From Parasponia andersonii (lineage: Eukaryota > Streptophyta > Magnoliopsida > Rosales > Cannabaceae): a DNA stretch of 64,000 nucleotides. Shown here in pieces: positions 42,401 through 53,746 of the stretch (the first letter of the stretch is position 1; the number at the start of each line of letters is the position of its first letter). The DNA lies in the NCBI GenBank assembly GCA_002914805.1, contig JXTB01000025.1, forward strand, positions 1,266,504 through 1,330,503, given 5' to 3'. A model generated the notes under the pieces. It saw nothing but the letters and a program-made list of their open reading frames with translations, was not told the DNA's origin and did no database searches. A program made the translations under genes and the position numbers.

Positions 42401-43940
42401 TCAAACAGTTCCAAAATTAATATGTAAATTTATGATTAGTTAAAAATTTGCTCCCATTTGGAGAGCCGGTATACCATGAAGATAGAGAAAATTGTCCCAA
42501 ATTCGAGATGTAAACTTTCAATAAGTAAAAATATAATTGTCATACACTTTCCCTGTATTAAATCATTGCGGTGGCATTATATTTTCGTCCAAATTAGTCA
42601 TTTGATCTGTCCAATCCTTTTCTCAAATTCATTACTAGGCTAGGGTTTTTGTACTTTCCGTACGAGATCATAGTGGTGGCATTACATTTCCGTCCAAATT
42701 AGTCTTTTGACCCATCCAAACCTTTTTCTCAAATTCATCACTAGGCTAGGTTTTTCATACTTTGCTTTGATGGTTACAAGAAAAGAAAACAGATAATGTG
42801 AGTCTTACGCTATTAATTAGCAACAGTGAGAACTTGTTGAAAATATTGGATTATCCCATAAATGTTTTAAAAAATAGTTGCTATAATTGTATTATTATTA
42901 TCAATTTGTTTGAATAAAGTTAATATTCAAATTTTTGATGAATTAGAAGCCTGCTATATCATTTAGGAGCCATCTCATTAATACGAGGAGAATAGTTGTT
43001 AAGTTGACAAGTAAATTTTTAAAAACAATGTTTATAGCATCACAACTAATCGAATTGTGTGACTCATATGCAAATTCAATAGGTTGGGGTCGTCTCTATT
43101 ATTGTGTGGGTGCTACAACATTAATTGACAATGGTATAAATTTTTTTTAGAGAGAGCGACATTAATAATTTGTTGACATTAATGAGTTATACCAAAAGTA
43201 TTTTTAAAACGTTGTCATATTTGAATCATGATTACCAGTTTGTTTGAATGGCAACTCATATATACAATTATAACAGTTCCGAAATTAACATGTAAATTTA
43301 AGATTAGTTAAAAACTTGCTTCCGTTTGGAGAGCCATCCCATGAATATGAAGAAAATCGTTCCAAATCGACATATAAACTGTTAATAAGAAAAACTATAA
43401 TCGTTATACACTTTCCCGATTTTAGGTGTGTTTTTTACCAAATAATTTTATTGAATTTAACATGTGAGATTTGTGGTAGCATTACATTTACATTCAAATT
43501 AGTCTTTGTCTCGTCCAATCCTTTTCTTAAATTCGCCACTAGCTAGGCTAGGGTGTTTCGTGTTTAGCATCGATGGTTAAGAAAAAAAAAAAAAAGAATA
43601 ATGTGGGTCTTAAACTATTAATTAGCAACAGTGAGAACTTGTTGGCAGTATTGGACTATATCACATATGTTTTAAGAAACAATTATCATAATTGAATTAT
43701 AATTATCAATTTGTTCGAATGCAGTTAATACGCAAAATTATGACGAATTAAAAGCTTGCTACCATCTGGGGAACCATCTCATGAACACTCGAGAATAATT
43801 CTTGAGTTGACATGTAAACTTTTTCAAAAACAGTGCTATGCGCATCAAACTAATAGAAATGTGTGTCTCACACGCAAATTGAGGCCACCTCTATTACTGT
43901 GTGTTACAAAGCATCACAAATCCACAAATGCCTTTTAGTA
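42200..43940. repeat. Dimeric higher-order tandem repeat (about 2 x 860 bp)
   Basis: Four diverged monomers of about 430 bp occur in order A-B-C-D. A (from about 42215) resembles C (from about 43105). B (from about 42770) resembles D (from about 43572). Landmarks in A and C are TGTAAATTTA(T/A)GATTAGTTAA followed by GTTTGGAGAGCC-like words and (C)TAGGCTAGGG. Landmarks in B and D are ATTAATTAGCAACAGTGAGA followed by TATCAATTTGTT. A (TA)n tract at 42361-42397 interrupts monomer A. It is non-coding; ORFs inside are repeat-derived. Confidence 0.75.
42361..42397. repeat. TA microsatellite
   Basis: Uninterrupted TA dinucleotides for about 37 bp inside the dimeric repeat. Confidence 0.95.
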
Positions 43941-44771
43941 TTATCTAAATTTCTAATGAGTTAAGCAATGTATTTAACACAGATTTAATTTCTAATCCAA
44001 TTATAATTTAAATACTTATAATTATAAATTAGATAACACTATGTATCTTAATTTTTGTAGTAACACATGTTAGATATATAAATTGTCATCGTCTAATTTA
44101 TATATTAAAACTTACCACAAATATATTAAATATTATCATCAATTAAGTTGTGATAAATCACATACCATGTATGTTGATATTAAAATTTTGGTACATCAAG
44201 AATTATCCTTATAAATTATACACTTTTAAAAAAACTAATCTCTCTCTACTTACATTTCCTCCCAAAAAAAAAGTCAACACCGCTCTGTTTGGAGGTTGGA
44301 AATGGGGTTTTCTCTTCTCCGGCCTCCTCTTCTTACCTTCTTCTTCCTTCGCTTCTCTGCTTATTTTTTTTTTCTTTTTCAGTTTTAATAAGTCAAGATC
44401 TAGATATAGTTTGCTATACCACTTTTTGTGTGGATTTTAGTCCGATTTACATCTTAAATATGAGATTTCTTCTCAGATCTAGATCTGTTTAGTAGCCAAT
44501 TTTTATTTTATTTTATTTTCTATGAGTATAAATCTCAATTGGTGCATGTCTCATATAGTCTATCACTCTAAGAATGCAGTTCAGAACAAGTGTTGAAGAC
44601 AATATATTGTTAGTGATCATTGTTATTTATTTTTCTTGAAGAATTAGGATAATTTACATATTTGTTCGTAATTCTATTTGTAATTTATTTTTCGTTTATT
44701 TTCTTTGAGAAGTTTGAAATTATAATTTTTATGCGTAATTTGAAGATTTTATTTCGAATCGAAGAAAATCC

Positions 44772-44816
<45 letters not shown>

Positions 44817-45361
44817 CCGAAATATTGTTAATAAGTAATTAATATGGGCCATATGGCATGAAAATATTTTATTACCAACACTAATAACTAATATAGCACT
44901 CACGTGACACTTCATTAGATGCTTGACGAAGTTGGAATCAAACTATGGTATATCCCCTTGAGCTATACATGACGTTACAATGCTGTTGTTAATAGGTTTG
45001 GAAACTAATTTTAAAATTAAAAGTATATGTACATCAACGTCAATAAAACTTATGTTAATTAAAACCTCTTCTCTCGTTGAAGAGTAAAGATTACCTGCAC
45101 ATAACAAAATTTATTGATGCCTACAAAATTTAGAAGCATGTATTTTACGTGTAAACGACAGCTAAAATATGAATGTATTACGACGTGTTTTTTCTCACTC
45201 CTAAACATTAGCAAAATTTTGAGGATAAATGACATTTCGTAAAATTCACTTACTTTATTGTGATTAACAAAATTTTAGTGTAGGAGAAGCAAAAATCCTT
45301 CAAAGTAGTATTTTTTTTCTAATCGAAGAGCTTATAAAAGATCTATTTTCAGAAAACAAAT
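43941..45361. other. AT-rich spacer with MITE copy 2 and TA microsatellite
   Basis: Positions 44041-44205 resemble the small MITE at 8471-8632, sharing CACAAATATATTAAA, ATTATCAT, ATAAATCACATACC-like and ATTTTGGTAC words in order. A (TA)n tract lies at 44775-44812. The block 44280-44480 is more mixed in composition but its ORFs (44150-44492) have no recognised product. Confidence 0.5.
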
Positions 45362-45715
45362 CATATAATATGCTTACTACTATACAATACCATATCTTAT
45401 AATCTTCCTATTATTTAGGATTTATTTTTAAAATAAAAAAAATACGCATGATCTTCTAAAAAAATTAACCCACAATTTCATAAAAAAAAAAATACACATT
45501 ATATCTTTAAAAAAAAATATTTTCTCACTAAAAAAAACATATAATATGCTCACTACTATACAATAACATATCCTATAACCTTCCTATTATTTAAGATTTA
45601 TTTTTAAAATAAAAAAACACACACACATGATCTTTTAAAAAAATTAACCCACGATTTCATTTAAAAAAAACGCATTATATCTTAAAAAAAAAACATGTTC
45701 TCATTGAAAAAAAAA
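45362..45715. repeat. Two-copy tandem duplication, period 177 bp
   Basis: CATATAATATGC at 45362 recurs at 45539. Both copies continue through ACTACTATACAATA, CTTCCTATTATTTA and AAAAAAATTAACCCAC to a TTATATCTT word. It is AT-rich and non-coding. Confidence 0.85.
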
Positions 45716-47559
45716 AAGAAAAAAAATACATACACGGTCTTTGAATTGTTCTCACTTTCAGCTTTTCAGCTTTTAAGGGATGAACATGATCCTATACTTT
45801 ATAAAGAGGACACTAATCATTATCAAACTTATCAAACATGACATTTAACTTGCCATTAGCATCCTTATTTATAATTTAACCACTTACTTTATTAACCACC
45901 TTTTCTGCCATATCTATTGAACTAAAATTCATAGAATATTATTTATCAGAACGTGAATCTAACGCTTCCAATATAATATTATTTAAAAAAAAAAATTATC
46001 AGCTGTCCTTGATGATTCCATATTCCTAATGCATCTTATAGATTCACAAAGCAATCGAAATTCTGCTTTGCTCTCGTTAACTCCTCTTCCAAACTAGACA
46101 TTAATTGCAGCAATTCTGTTGAATGAAAATCAACCATTCCTTAATGTTCCATCCAAAAGCTAACACGTTATTTCCTTTCAATCCTAAAAGATTAACACAT
46201 ATTTTCAATGAAATATACTATATTACCAATTTCAATTATTAAAAGAACACAAATTTCAAAATTCATAGCAAACAAATTTCACACCCATTTCAAATTTCGT
46301 ACCCAAAAAAAATCTAAAGATTAAAATATTCATATAACATTACCCAAAAAAAATGAAAAAAAAAAAAACAAAAACAAGAAGAAACAAATTTTAAAATTTG
46401 AAAAGTAAACCAAAAAAAAAAAATCATAACTGCAATTTTTTCCTTCTTGCAGGTTCTAGCCGTTCTAGTCTTTTGGACATTTGGACTTCTTAATACTTTG
46501 CATTAAAGATAAAAAAAAAAAAATCATCCAAAAAAGAAAAGAATTCAAAAATTCTATACTACATTGCGGATTTTCAATAGGAGAGAAGCATACTGAATGA
46601 TTTAAGGATGGAGTGCTTTTTTGGGGATTGGGGGGAAGATTGTGCCCTTTTTATTTTCTGATTGCAAATCGTAAAATGAGCGTGTTTTTTGGCAGAATGT
46701 ACTTCTTTTTTTTTTTTTTTTTTTTTTTTTCTCTTTTTTTTTTTTTTTAAAAAACATTTAAAAAAAAAGAGTTTTATGGATATATTCATGTGTGTTAACG
46801 AGCACTTTATAAATTTTTTTATCAAAATTAGATCTCCTATAAACCATATGATTAGAAAAAAAAAAACTACTTTTACGGGTAGGAGGGTTTTTGCCCCCCT
46901 ACGCTAGGATTTCCCGATTATTATTATTATTATTTTTACTGAACTTTATTGTGATTATTTTGCTGGATAAGTCCGTTCACTTAGATACATACAAAATTAA
47001 GCGAATATCCAACTAGAACGACATGGCTTTTCACATTTTTGAACGACAAAAAATCTCAAAATACGAATGACAACAAATTTTGGAAGGCAAATAAGTACAT
47101 TGTTTTCTAAATTGAACAAACGGCATAACTTCTAGGATAGAACGAGATGTTTGAAATAAAACGACAGTTTACTAACATGATAAACCATTCATCGTGTGGT
47201 ACAAATACCATAATTTGTGGGTCATTGATGAAATCGACATTTGTTTTAATTTTCTTCTTTTTATTTTCATTTTGTGTTAAGAAAATTCGAGATATCTAAA
47301 TTCATTATGATATTGCAATAAAAATCTAGCGTAACTACTTTGGATGGATTATATTGCAATAAAAATTTAAAATTCTATTGAGTTTATAACAGTTTTTTCT
47401 AGAAAAAGTGATTAATTTCACTAGTAGTGTCGAATTGTGGTCTTTATACTATTTTAGCCTCAAATTATAATTTTGTTTTACTTTAGACCCTTAAATTTAT
47501 ATAAAGTTCATTAATTGACCATAATAGCTTTCAAATTCAATAATGTTTTTTTTTTTTTA
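45716..47559. other. AT-rich spacer, no gene seen
   Basis: Homopolymer runs are common, including a T-run at 46705-46748 that generates spurious ORFs on both strands. No coding or RNA signal is recognised. Confidence 0.55.
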
Positions 47560-48030
47560 GATAAAACCCATTTTTAACCATCGAACTTTAGTTTGAATCC
47601 TATTTTGACCACAATTTCTGAAATGGCTCATTTAAAGTCTATGATATATCAAAATTTTCGTGTTTAGGCCTTCTCTGTAAGTGAAACATCAAAATTTGGT
47701 GAAATGTATCACGTGTTTAATAAAATCCTTTATTTTCTTACTCGTTTAACAATGGTGGATGAATGTTAAGGTTTTACCTCAAAAATCTCTAATCTGATGG
47801 TTATGTCTTCATGAAGTAAATAAGGGCAGTCACTGCCCTCCTTTTGGTCCGTTGGGATACTTCTCTTCTTTCTTGTTTAACAATGGTGGGTAAATGTTAG
47901 GTTTTACCTTTAAAATCCATAATTTGATGGTTTATGAAGCAAGTAAGGGCATTCTTTGTCCTCTAATTTCTCCAACTGCTGAACCATGATTAAACGTGAT
48001 ACATTCCGTCAAATTTTTCTAGATAGTATG
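47560..48030. mobile_element. Non-autonomous element, copy 2 of the 26857 family
   Basis: It begins AAACCCATTTTTAACCATCG and shares ordered words with 26857-27297, including TATCACGTGTTTAATAAAAT, AATCTGATGGTT and ATGATTAAACGTGAT. Internally about 110 bp are duplicated: TTGTTTAACAATGGTGG through TTATGAAGCAAGTAAGGGC repeats the preceding GTTTAACAATGGTGG segment. It has no ORF. The right end is not resolved. Confidence 0.5.
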
Positions 48031-49171
48031 GACGCAAGGGCAATTTAGATTTTAAATTTATATATATAAACTTTTTTTTTTGCAAACGTGCTATAACTTG
48101 CACCATACTTTACCATGAACTCTAAAACAGGAATGATAATCACCTTTATTTTCAACCCTTTGATTTATGTCGATTTTGATCTTTAAGTATATGAGTTAAT
48201 CAATATGTCTTTTAAAATTAATCTTTCATTTTGGAACTAAGAGCACAATAAAAGCAAATGTTTTTAAAACTAATCTTTCTTTCTGTTTTTTTTTTTCTTT
48301 TGACATACTAAGAGCACAATAAGAGCAAATGTTAAGATAACATAGTATAATGGAAGGAAATCAGGTGAAATACACATTTATAAAAGTTTTGAGAAAATAC
48401 TATCATTTTTAATAGTTTTTAGATAAAATATACTCATTTAAAAAAAAAGTATAAAATACTTATATGCTCTTTAAGTCAAGAGTGCCATATACGAGTGATT
48501 AGAAATTTGACAAGAAAAAAAAAAAAAGATACATTGAGTGTTTAACACAAGATATGATTAAATATGGTTTCGAACCGTGTAAGATAAAGTATCTAGCAAC
48601 TCGATTTCTGTTGTCTAATGATAATGTAAGCTTTTGATGAAATGAGTGATATTGATATTTTTTTATTTAAAACTTTTAAAAAATGTATTTATTGAAAAAT
48701 TGTTAAGAATGATGTTTTCTATAAATATACTATACTACAAATATATTTTGCAAAGAATTCACTATTTAATTAAAAATTGGAAAATCAAAATAGTACAATA
48801 AGTAGCGCTAAAGTTGTCAAAAAAAAACCCCCAAAAAAATTATTACCTTCAGAATATTTTATTTTTTTGATTAAAAAATACAAATGGGGCGACCATGGGT
48901 AGCTAATCCCTGCAAGAACATGACTTTGACAGCAACGACTGCCCCCGGTCGAAATACTAGTTGAGAACCCTACTTACGGGGTCTTAGCCCACTGAATGAT
49001 ACGACGGAGCATGTCACTTAAGCCCTAACTAATTGTCCAGTTGGATTAATGGATTATTTAGGCCCAACACTGAAGGCAAGCCACACAAACGCACCACTCG
49101 AGGAATGGGGGACTAGCAACAGGGCAAACCTCAGAGGAAAAGAGAAATTAGGTTAAATATATATTATAAGA
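48031..49171. other. Spacer with an unclassified GC-richer block
   Basis: Most is AT-rich. From 48885 to 49140 composition rises in G and C (GGGGCGACCATGGGTAGC..., ...GACTGCCCCCGGTCGAAAT). I find no ORF, no tRNA-like promoter boxes good enough for a SINE, and no similarity to other parts of the window. Confidence 0.4.
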
Positions 49172-49644
49172 GGCATATTTTGGCACATATGCTTCCCTCA
49201 ATAAAACTCTGAAAAATATACATATACCCACCTGAAATGTCACTTCTGCCCTTAATAATTGGTTTATAATATATATGTCGCTCTTCTCCTCTTAACCAAG
49301 CTGTAGCTCCTTATTCCTCCCTCTATATCCTCACAATCTTTCATGTAATCTCATGCTTGAATTTATCACACTGTCTAAGGAGCTGAAATTCTAAGAGCAG
49401 AAAAGAAGAAAAAGGATAAAAGTTGAAAAAACAGAAAAAAGACGTGGCAGTAAGACGGAGGACGGAAATCCGCGAAATGGGTATATAATTTATATGTTCA
49501 AATGTTATGGGTACTGTTTGAAATGATTTTTAACTGAGTTTCGATATGTTACGAGTATAATTTATACATTAAAAGTTATTTTCTGGGTCTGGGATTATCT
49601 GCAAAAGTCTGGATTTCTCAAAAAATCAGACTGCCTCAGTATAA

Positions 49645-50225
49645 GCATCGAATTTTCGATGTAATTTCGACCATATTTCGATGAAGTCTGAGATGTAAGA
49701 ATTTCGTCAACTATATTTCGATTATAATTCGATGATAGTCGAATTTTCAACCTATTTTCGATGACTATTCGATGGAAGTCGAATTTTCGACCTATTTTTG
49801 ATGACTATTTCGATTATTTTTTTCGATGATTATTTCGATTATTTTTTCGATCAATTTCGATGTATTTCGATTATAATTTCGACCAAATTTCGATGAAGTC
49901 TGAGATACAAGAATTTCGTCGACTATATTTCGACTATAATTTGATGGTAGTCAAATTTTCGATCTATTTTCGATGACTATTCGATGGTAGTCGAATTTTC
50001 GACATATTTTCGATGACTATTCGATTATTTTTTTCAATGACTATTTCGAATATTTTTTCGATCAATTTCGATGTATTTCGATTATAATTTCGACCAAATT
50101 TCATTGAAGTCTGAGATGTAAGAATTTCGTTGACTATATTTCGACTATAATTCGATGGTAGTCGAATTTTTGACCTATTTTCGATAACTATTTCGATTAT
50201 TTCTTTCGACCAATTTTCGATGGCT
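49645..50225. repeat. TCGA-phased array, left arm
   Basis: TCGA recurs every 8-12 bp, most often 11, usually preceded by T-runs (TTTCGA). A longer unit of about 211-212 bp is visible: GTCTGAGAT followed by AAGAATTTCGT occurs at 49686, 49898 and 50109. It directly precedes the transposase coding region and may include its 5' leader or first intron. Confidence 0.9.
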
Positions 50226-50254
50226 AAAAATATAGATTCTTCCTTTTACATTTT

Positions 50255-52615
50255 ATGATTTTTTCTGTTGAATCTAATTTCTTTTTTTTTGTTTCATCTG
50301 CAGAGTCACGTTTCAACATCATAGTTTTGTATAACGGTGAATGGATGTTTTCGTCAGAGAAAATATTATGGTCTTATATTGCTAAAGAAAGTAAGGCCAT
50401 GGGTGTATGGATAGGTATAACTTTTGTGACCCTTGTAGATAAGCTGTATGAGGTGATTGGAGTTGATAAAAATCATTTTGATTTAGAACTTAAGGTTGTT
50501 TATAAATGTGATGGTAGAGATGGAATCTCTATTCCTCTAACAAAGATTACCTCTGATAGTGACCTAGAAATTTGGCTTGAGGAGATGTCTTACTCTATTC
50601 AGAACCGTACTCCTTTATGTGTGTCCATTTTATCGAAATTGACACCTGTGGGTGAGGGTTGCAGTCAAAATGCTTCATTTGTGCCTGAAACAGGTGCAGA
50701 GAAAATAAATGAGTTAAAGGAATGCTTTGGTGAAGTAGCTAAGACTCCAGGGACAACAACAAGGATTTCAAGTAGTCAAGTGCGTAGAGTAAGAATAGTA
50801 GATAATGAAGCGAAGTGGAGTGCTCCCTTATTTTCAGAGGGAGAATTGCCGCAGAGAACACCTAACAACTTGTCAGTTGGATCTTCTAATTCAGTAAAAA
50901 TCGTGATCGGTCAACTATTTGAGAATAAGGAAGACTTGAAGCTGAAGCTGCACTTGCATGCAATGAAGTGCAATTTTGAGTTCAAGATAAAAAAGTCAGG
51001 CAAAGACTGTTGGTTTATAACATGTATAGACGACAATTGTACGTGGCGGTTGCGAGCTAGAAAGGTGGAGTAATCTGATATGTTTGAGATGCGAAGATAT
51101 GTGCCTGAACACACATGTTCGTTGGCAATAAGGCATAAGGACAACAGACAAGCAGCACTATGGGTTATTGGACATTGCATTAAGAGAAAGTACACAAATC
51201 CAGCCAACCCTAATTATGCCCCTCGATCAATAATCGACGATTTCTCTAAAGACTATAGGATTAACATGACATATGAAAAGGCTTGGAGATGTAGGGAAAA
51301 AGCACTTCTATATGTGAGGGGAACAGTAGATGGTTCATACCAAAAGCTGTCATCTTACCTATATATGTTAGAGAAGACTAATCCAGGAATAGTCACACAT
51401 TTAGAGACCGATGAGATGGGATGTTTCAAGTATTTCTTCATGTCACTGGGTGCATCTATTCGGGGCTTTAAAACAGCATGTCGTCCTGTGTTATGTGTAG
51501 ATGGATCATTCTTAAAAACAAACTGTGGAGGGACAATGTTAGCTACGATTGCACAAAATGCAAACATGCAGTTGTATCATGTTACATTTGGAGTAGTTGA
51601 CTCAGAGAACAACGACTCCTAGATATATTTTATCGTGAAACTAAAGGAAGCAATTGGAGATGTTGAGAACTTAGTCTTCGTATCGGACCGACACCCAAGT
51701 ATTACGAATGCATTGTCGACTGTGTTCCCTGAAGCACACCACGGAGCTTGCATACATCATATTGGTATGAATATCCAAGCAAAATTCAAGAATGATCATT
51801 GCCACAGTGAGTACTTCTTGGCGGCAAAATCATATCGGATGAGTGACTTTCTTCATCATTTTGAGAAGATCAAGGTCAAGGATCAAGCCATTGCTAATTA
51901 TTTAGAAGAAATAGGCATTGAGAAATAGAGCCATGCAAACTTCTCTGCCATTCGTTACAACATCATGACAAGTAATAACGCTGAGAGCTTTAATAACACG
52001 AGTAGAGATGCACGGAAGTATCCAATCACAACTTTGGCAGAGTTTCTGAGGTATACACTACAAACTTGGTTCTTTGAAAGACGAACATTGGCAATGGAAT
52101 CCAATAAACCATTACCGACAAAGATTGAGAAGAAATTGGAGGACCGTATTGAGGCTACGAAGACTTTGGTTGTTCAGCCTCTCAGCCACTATGAGTTTTA
52201 TGTCATGGACGGTGATAGAGACAGTCAAGTTAACTTACAGACAAAGACTTGTAGTTGTAGGAGGTTTGATTTGACAGGTCTGCCATGTACGCATGCATTG
52301 GCGGCTACTCTAAGTCGACACATCAATCCATACTCCTTGTGTTCCTGGTATTATACAGTTGACGCATGGCTGTGCTCATACGCAGAGACTATATATCCAG
52401 TGGGAAATGAAGAAGAACGGGATGTACCTGATGATATTAGCAGACGTAAGGTGGAACCACCTCCTTATAAACCAAAGACTGGCCGGCCGAAAACAAAACG
52501 TACAAAGTCAAAAAGGGAGAAGATCATAATGCAACGCCATTGTAGCCATTGCAGTGGAAAGAGCCACAATCGGGCAACTTGTACGTACATGATACCAACA
52601 GCTTCAAATAAATAA
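50255..52615 (+). pseudogene. MuDR-type MULE transposase with three premature stops
   Basis: One reading frame runs through four open pieces, broken by TAA (51071-51073), TAG (51620-51622) and TAG (51926-51928). The true second exon probably starts at 50304, after a good acceptor (TTTCATCTGCAG), with a first exon upstream. The N-terminal domain (RFNIIVLYNGEW...) is followed by a MuDR DNA-binding region, then the catalytic core with Asp in CVDGSF, Asp in VSDRHPSI and Glu in NNAESFN. After it come a SWIM zinc finger (CSC...GLPCTH) and a C-terminal CCHC knuckle (CSHCSGKSHNRATC). Intact, it would cut and rejoin element ends in the nucleus. Domain order and all catalytic residues are preserved, so inactivation was by point mutation. 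Confidence 0.92.
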
Positions 52616-52794
52616 TTTTGTATAGAAAATCAAACAACAAATGACATAACTTGAGAATTTTGTACTATTAATTTTATCATTTTAATTTTAGGATTTTAAG
52701 TACAACGTTATAATGAATAATTTTAATATTTTAGTTGGAATAAGTTTGGAATATTATTTACTTTATTATAATGATATAATGTTTTGAAAAAATT

Positions 52795-53590
52795 GTAATA
52801 ATCGAAAAATTCTCGAAAATGCATCGAAATTTCGACTCTGTAAATCGAAACACGGTCGAAATACCATCGAATATCATCGAACTATCATCGAAAAATAGTC
52901 GAACTAACATCAAAAATTTAGAGCAGCCTTATTTCCTATTTTAAAATGTCATCGAAAATGTATCGAAATTTCAGCACTATTCATCGAAATAAAATCAAAA
53001 ACCTATTATAAAATATCATCGAAAAGGTATCGAAATTTCGACTCTGTAAATCGAAACACAGTCGAAATACCATCGAAAACACGTCGAAATACCATCAAAT
53101 ATCATCGAACTGTGATAGAAAAACAGTCGAACTAACATCGAAAATCTAGAGCAGCCTTATTTTCTATTTTAAAATGTCATCGAAAATGTATCGAAATTTC
53201 AGTACTATTCATCGAAATAAAATCGAAAACCTATTTTAAAATATCATCGAAAAGGTATCGAAATTTCGACTCTGTAAATCGAAACACAGTCGAAATACCA
53301 TCGAAAATACGCCGAAATACCATCGAAAACACGTCGAATTTCATGTAATTTTCCGATACTATTTTCAGCCATACTCATCGAAATATGATCGGAATTAGTT
53401 TGGAATATTATTTACTTTATTATAATGATATAATGTTTTGAAAAAATTGCAATAATCGAAAAATTCTCGACAATGCATCGAAATTTCGAATCGAAATGCA
53501 ATAGTCGAAACATAGTTAAAAATGAATCAAAATGCATCTTTATGTCATCGAAAACAGTGACGAATATCATCGAATTTTGACTCTGGTTAA
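52795..53590. repeat. TCGA-phased array, central
   Basis: TCGA followed by A-runs (TCGAAA) recurs with 10-11 bp spacing. A longer unit marked by GAGCAGCCTTATT recurs at 52921 and 53149 (228 bp). It lies between the 3' ends of the two converging genes. Confidence 0.9.
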
Positions 53591-53746
53591 CAAGCTGAAT
53601 TATATCTCATTCGTTTTGACTTCAATTTTTAACCTGAGTATGCACAGTAACATAATACATGCACAATACATCAGCTACTCTATTCCAAATAAAATTATTT
53701 AAAAAAATGAGCAAAACTAACAACTATACAAAAATTTATTACACAC

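Noticed and set aside
48885..49140. SINE or tRNA-derived element
   Set aside because: The CCGGTCGAAAT word weakly resembles a B box, but no convincing A box at the right distance and no A-tail were found.
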